From positions 186,001-250,000 of the forward strand of contig NZ_JACJOT010000001.1 in the NCBI RefSeq assembly GCF_014695715.1: DNA of 64,000 nucleotides, read 5' to 3'. The position numbers and the translations under genes were made by a program. Under the pieces are notes generated by a model that was given only the letters and a program-made list of their open reading frames with translations, ran no database searches and was not told the DNA's origin. This DNA is from Microcoleus sp. FACHB-68. Its GTDB lineage: Bacteria; Cyanobacteriota; Cyanobacteriia; Cyanobacteriales; Oscillatoriaceae. Shown here piece by piece: positions 63,895-64,000 of this stretch (position 1 is its first letter; each line of letters opens with the position of its first letter).

Positions 63895-64000
63895 TTACCG
63901 GCGAGTGCGACTGATATACTGGCCGTGGACATTGACCATGTAGGGAACGATGTAAGTCATCGAAGCAGCCATCCAGCGATCTCGGCTCATTTGACCCTGT
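63895..64000 (-). CDS. C-terminal end of an unidentified protein (partial)
   Basis: The minus-strand frame is open from the window edge and closes with TAA at 63895-63897. The visible tail reads GQMSRDRWMAASMTYIVPYM, then VNVHGQYISRTRR. It lies about 140 bp upstream of ccs1 in the same direction. In cyanobacteria ccdA-type genes are often next to ccs1, but this tail is too short to assign. Confidence 0.45.
   Translation of the reverse strand, partial: QGQMSRDRWMAASMTYIVPYMVNVHGQYISRTRR

Overview
This window is chromosomal DNA of a cyanobacterium, most likely a filamentous, gene-rich one. The evidence is a set of photosynthetic-lineage genes: chlI (Mg-chelatase), ndhD of the NDH-1 complex, ccs1/ResB of System II cytochrome c maturation, ycf23 (DUF561), a two-domain pyruvate kinase, pentapeptide-repeat proteins, large PAS/GAF hybrid kinases and PEP-CTERM proteins. 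HIP1 palindromes (GCGATCGC) occur, but GCCGGC is far more conspicuous and is found in genes and spacers alike. I cannot name the species from sequence alone.

Layout. 0-10.3 kb is mostly housekeeping: the end of a membrane protein, cobH/cbiC, a conserved membrane protein, dapB, chlI, ruvC, a large NACHT-pentapeptide protein and ndhD. 10.4-14.6 kb holds a VapBC-type toxin-antitoxin pair, two tandem Uma2 proteins, a DUF4174 protein, an alkyltransferase-like protein and ycf23. 14.6-22.1 kb is a two-component block on the minus strand: three hybrid histidine kinases and a decayed receiver gene. 23.1-28.1 kb has an SH3-type exported protein, an exported protein with a 24-bp minisatellite tail, rnz and pyk.

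28.2-31.8 kb is a small accessory segment anchored at tRNA-Thr(CGT). It is bounded by a 22-bp exact direct repeat and carries a DUF6883/DUF4926 pair, a Uma2 gene, an unrecognised zinc-ribbon protein, a relic of the tRNA 3' end and two copies of one gene fragment. 31.8-44 kb has a KefB-type antiporter, two conserved cyanobacterial proteins, an M15-type peptidase with four internal repeats, a HAD phosphatase, an exported pentapeptide protein and a 1337-aa multi-sensor kinase. 44-49 kb holds degraded transposon material, a 350-aa pentapeptide protein and speD with a clear promoter and terminators. 49.2-53.4 kb is a single 1386-aa double hybrid kinase. 54.2-61.8 kb is dominated by a tandem duplication of about 3.35 kb carrying a TIGR02921-type PEP-CTERM membrane protein. 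A MITE sits exactly at the junction, and one T-to-A change has cut the sorting signal off one copy. The window ends with queF and ccs1.

How the genes relate. Most are independent transcription units, as is usual in cyanobacteria. Likely joint units are the VapBC pair (4-bp overlap), DUF4174 with the alkyltransferase-like gene (14-bp gap), and DUF6883 with DUF4926. The strongest leads for unusual biology are the NACHT-pentapeptide protein, the tRNA-Thr segment and the loss of the PEP-CTERM tail in one of two near-identical tandem genes.
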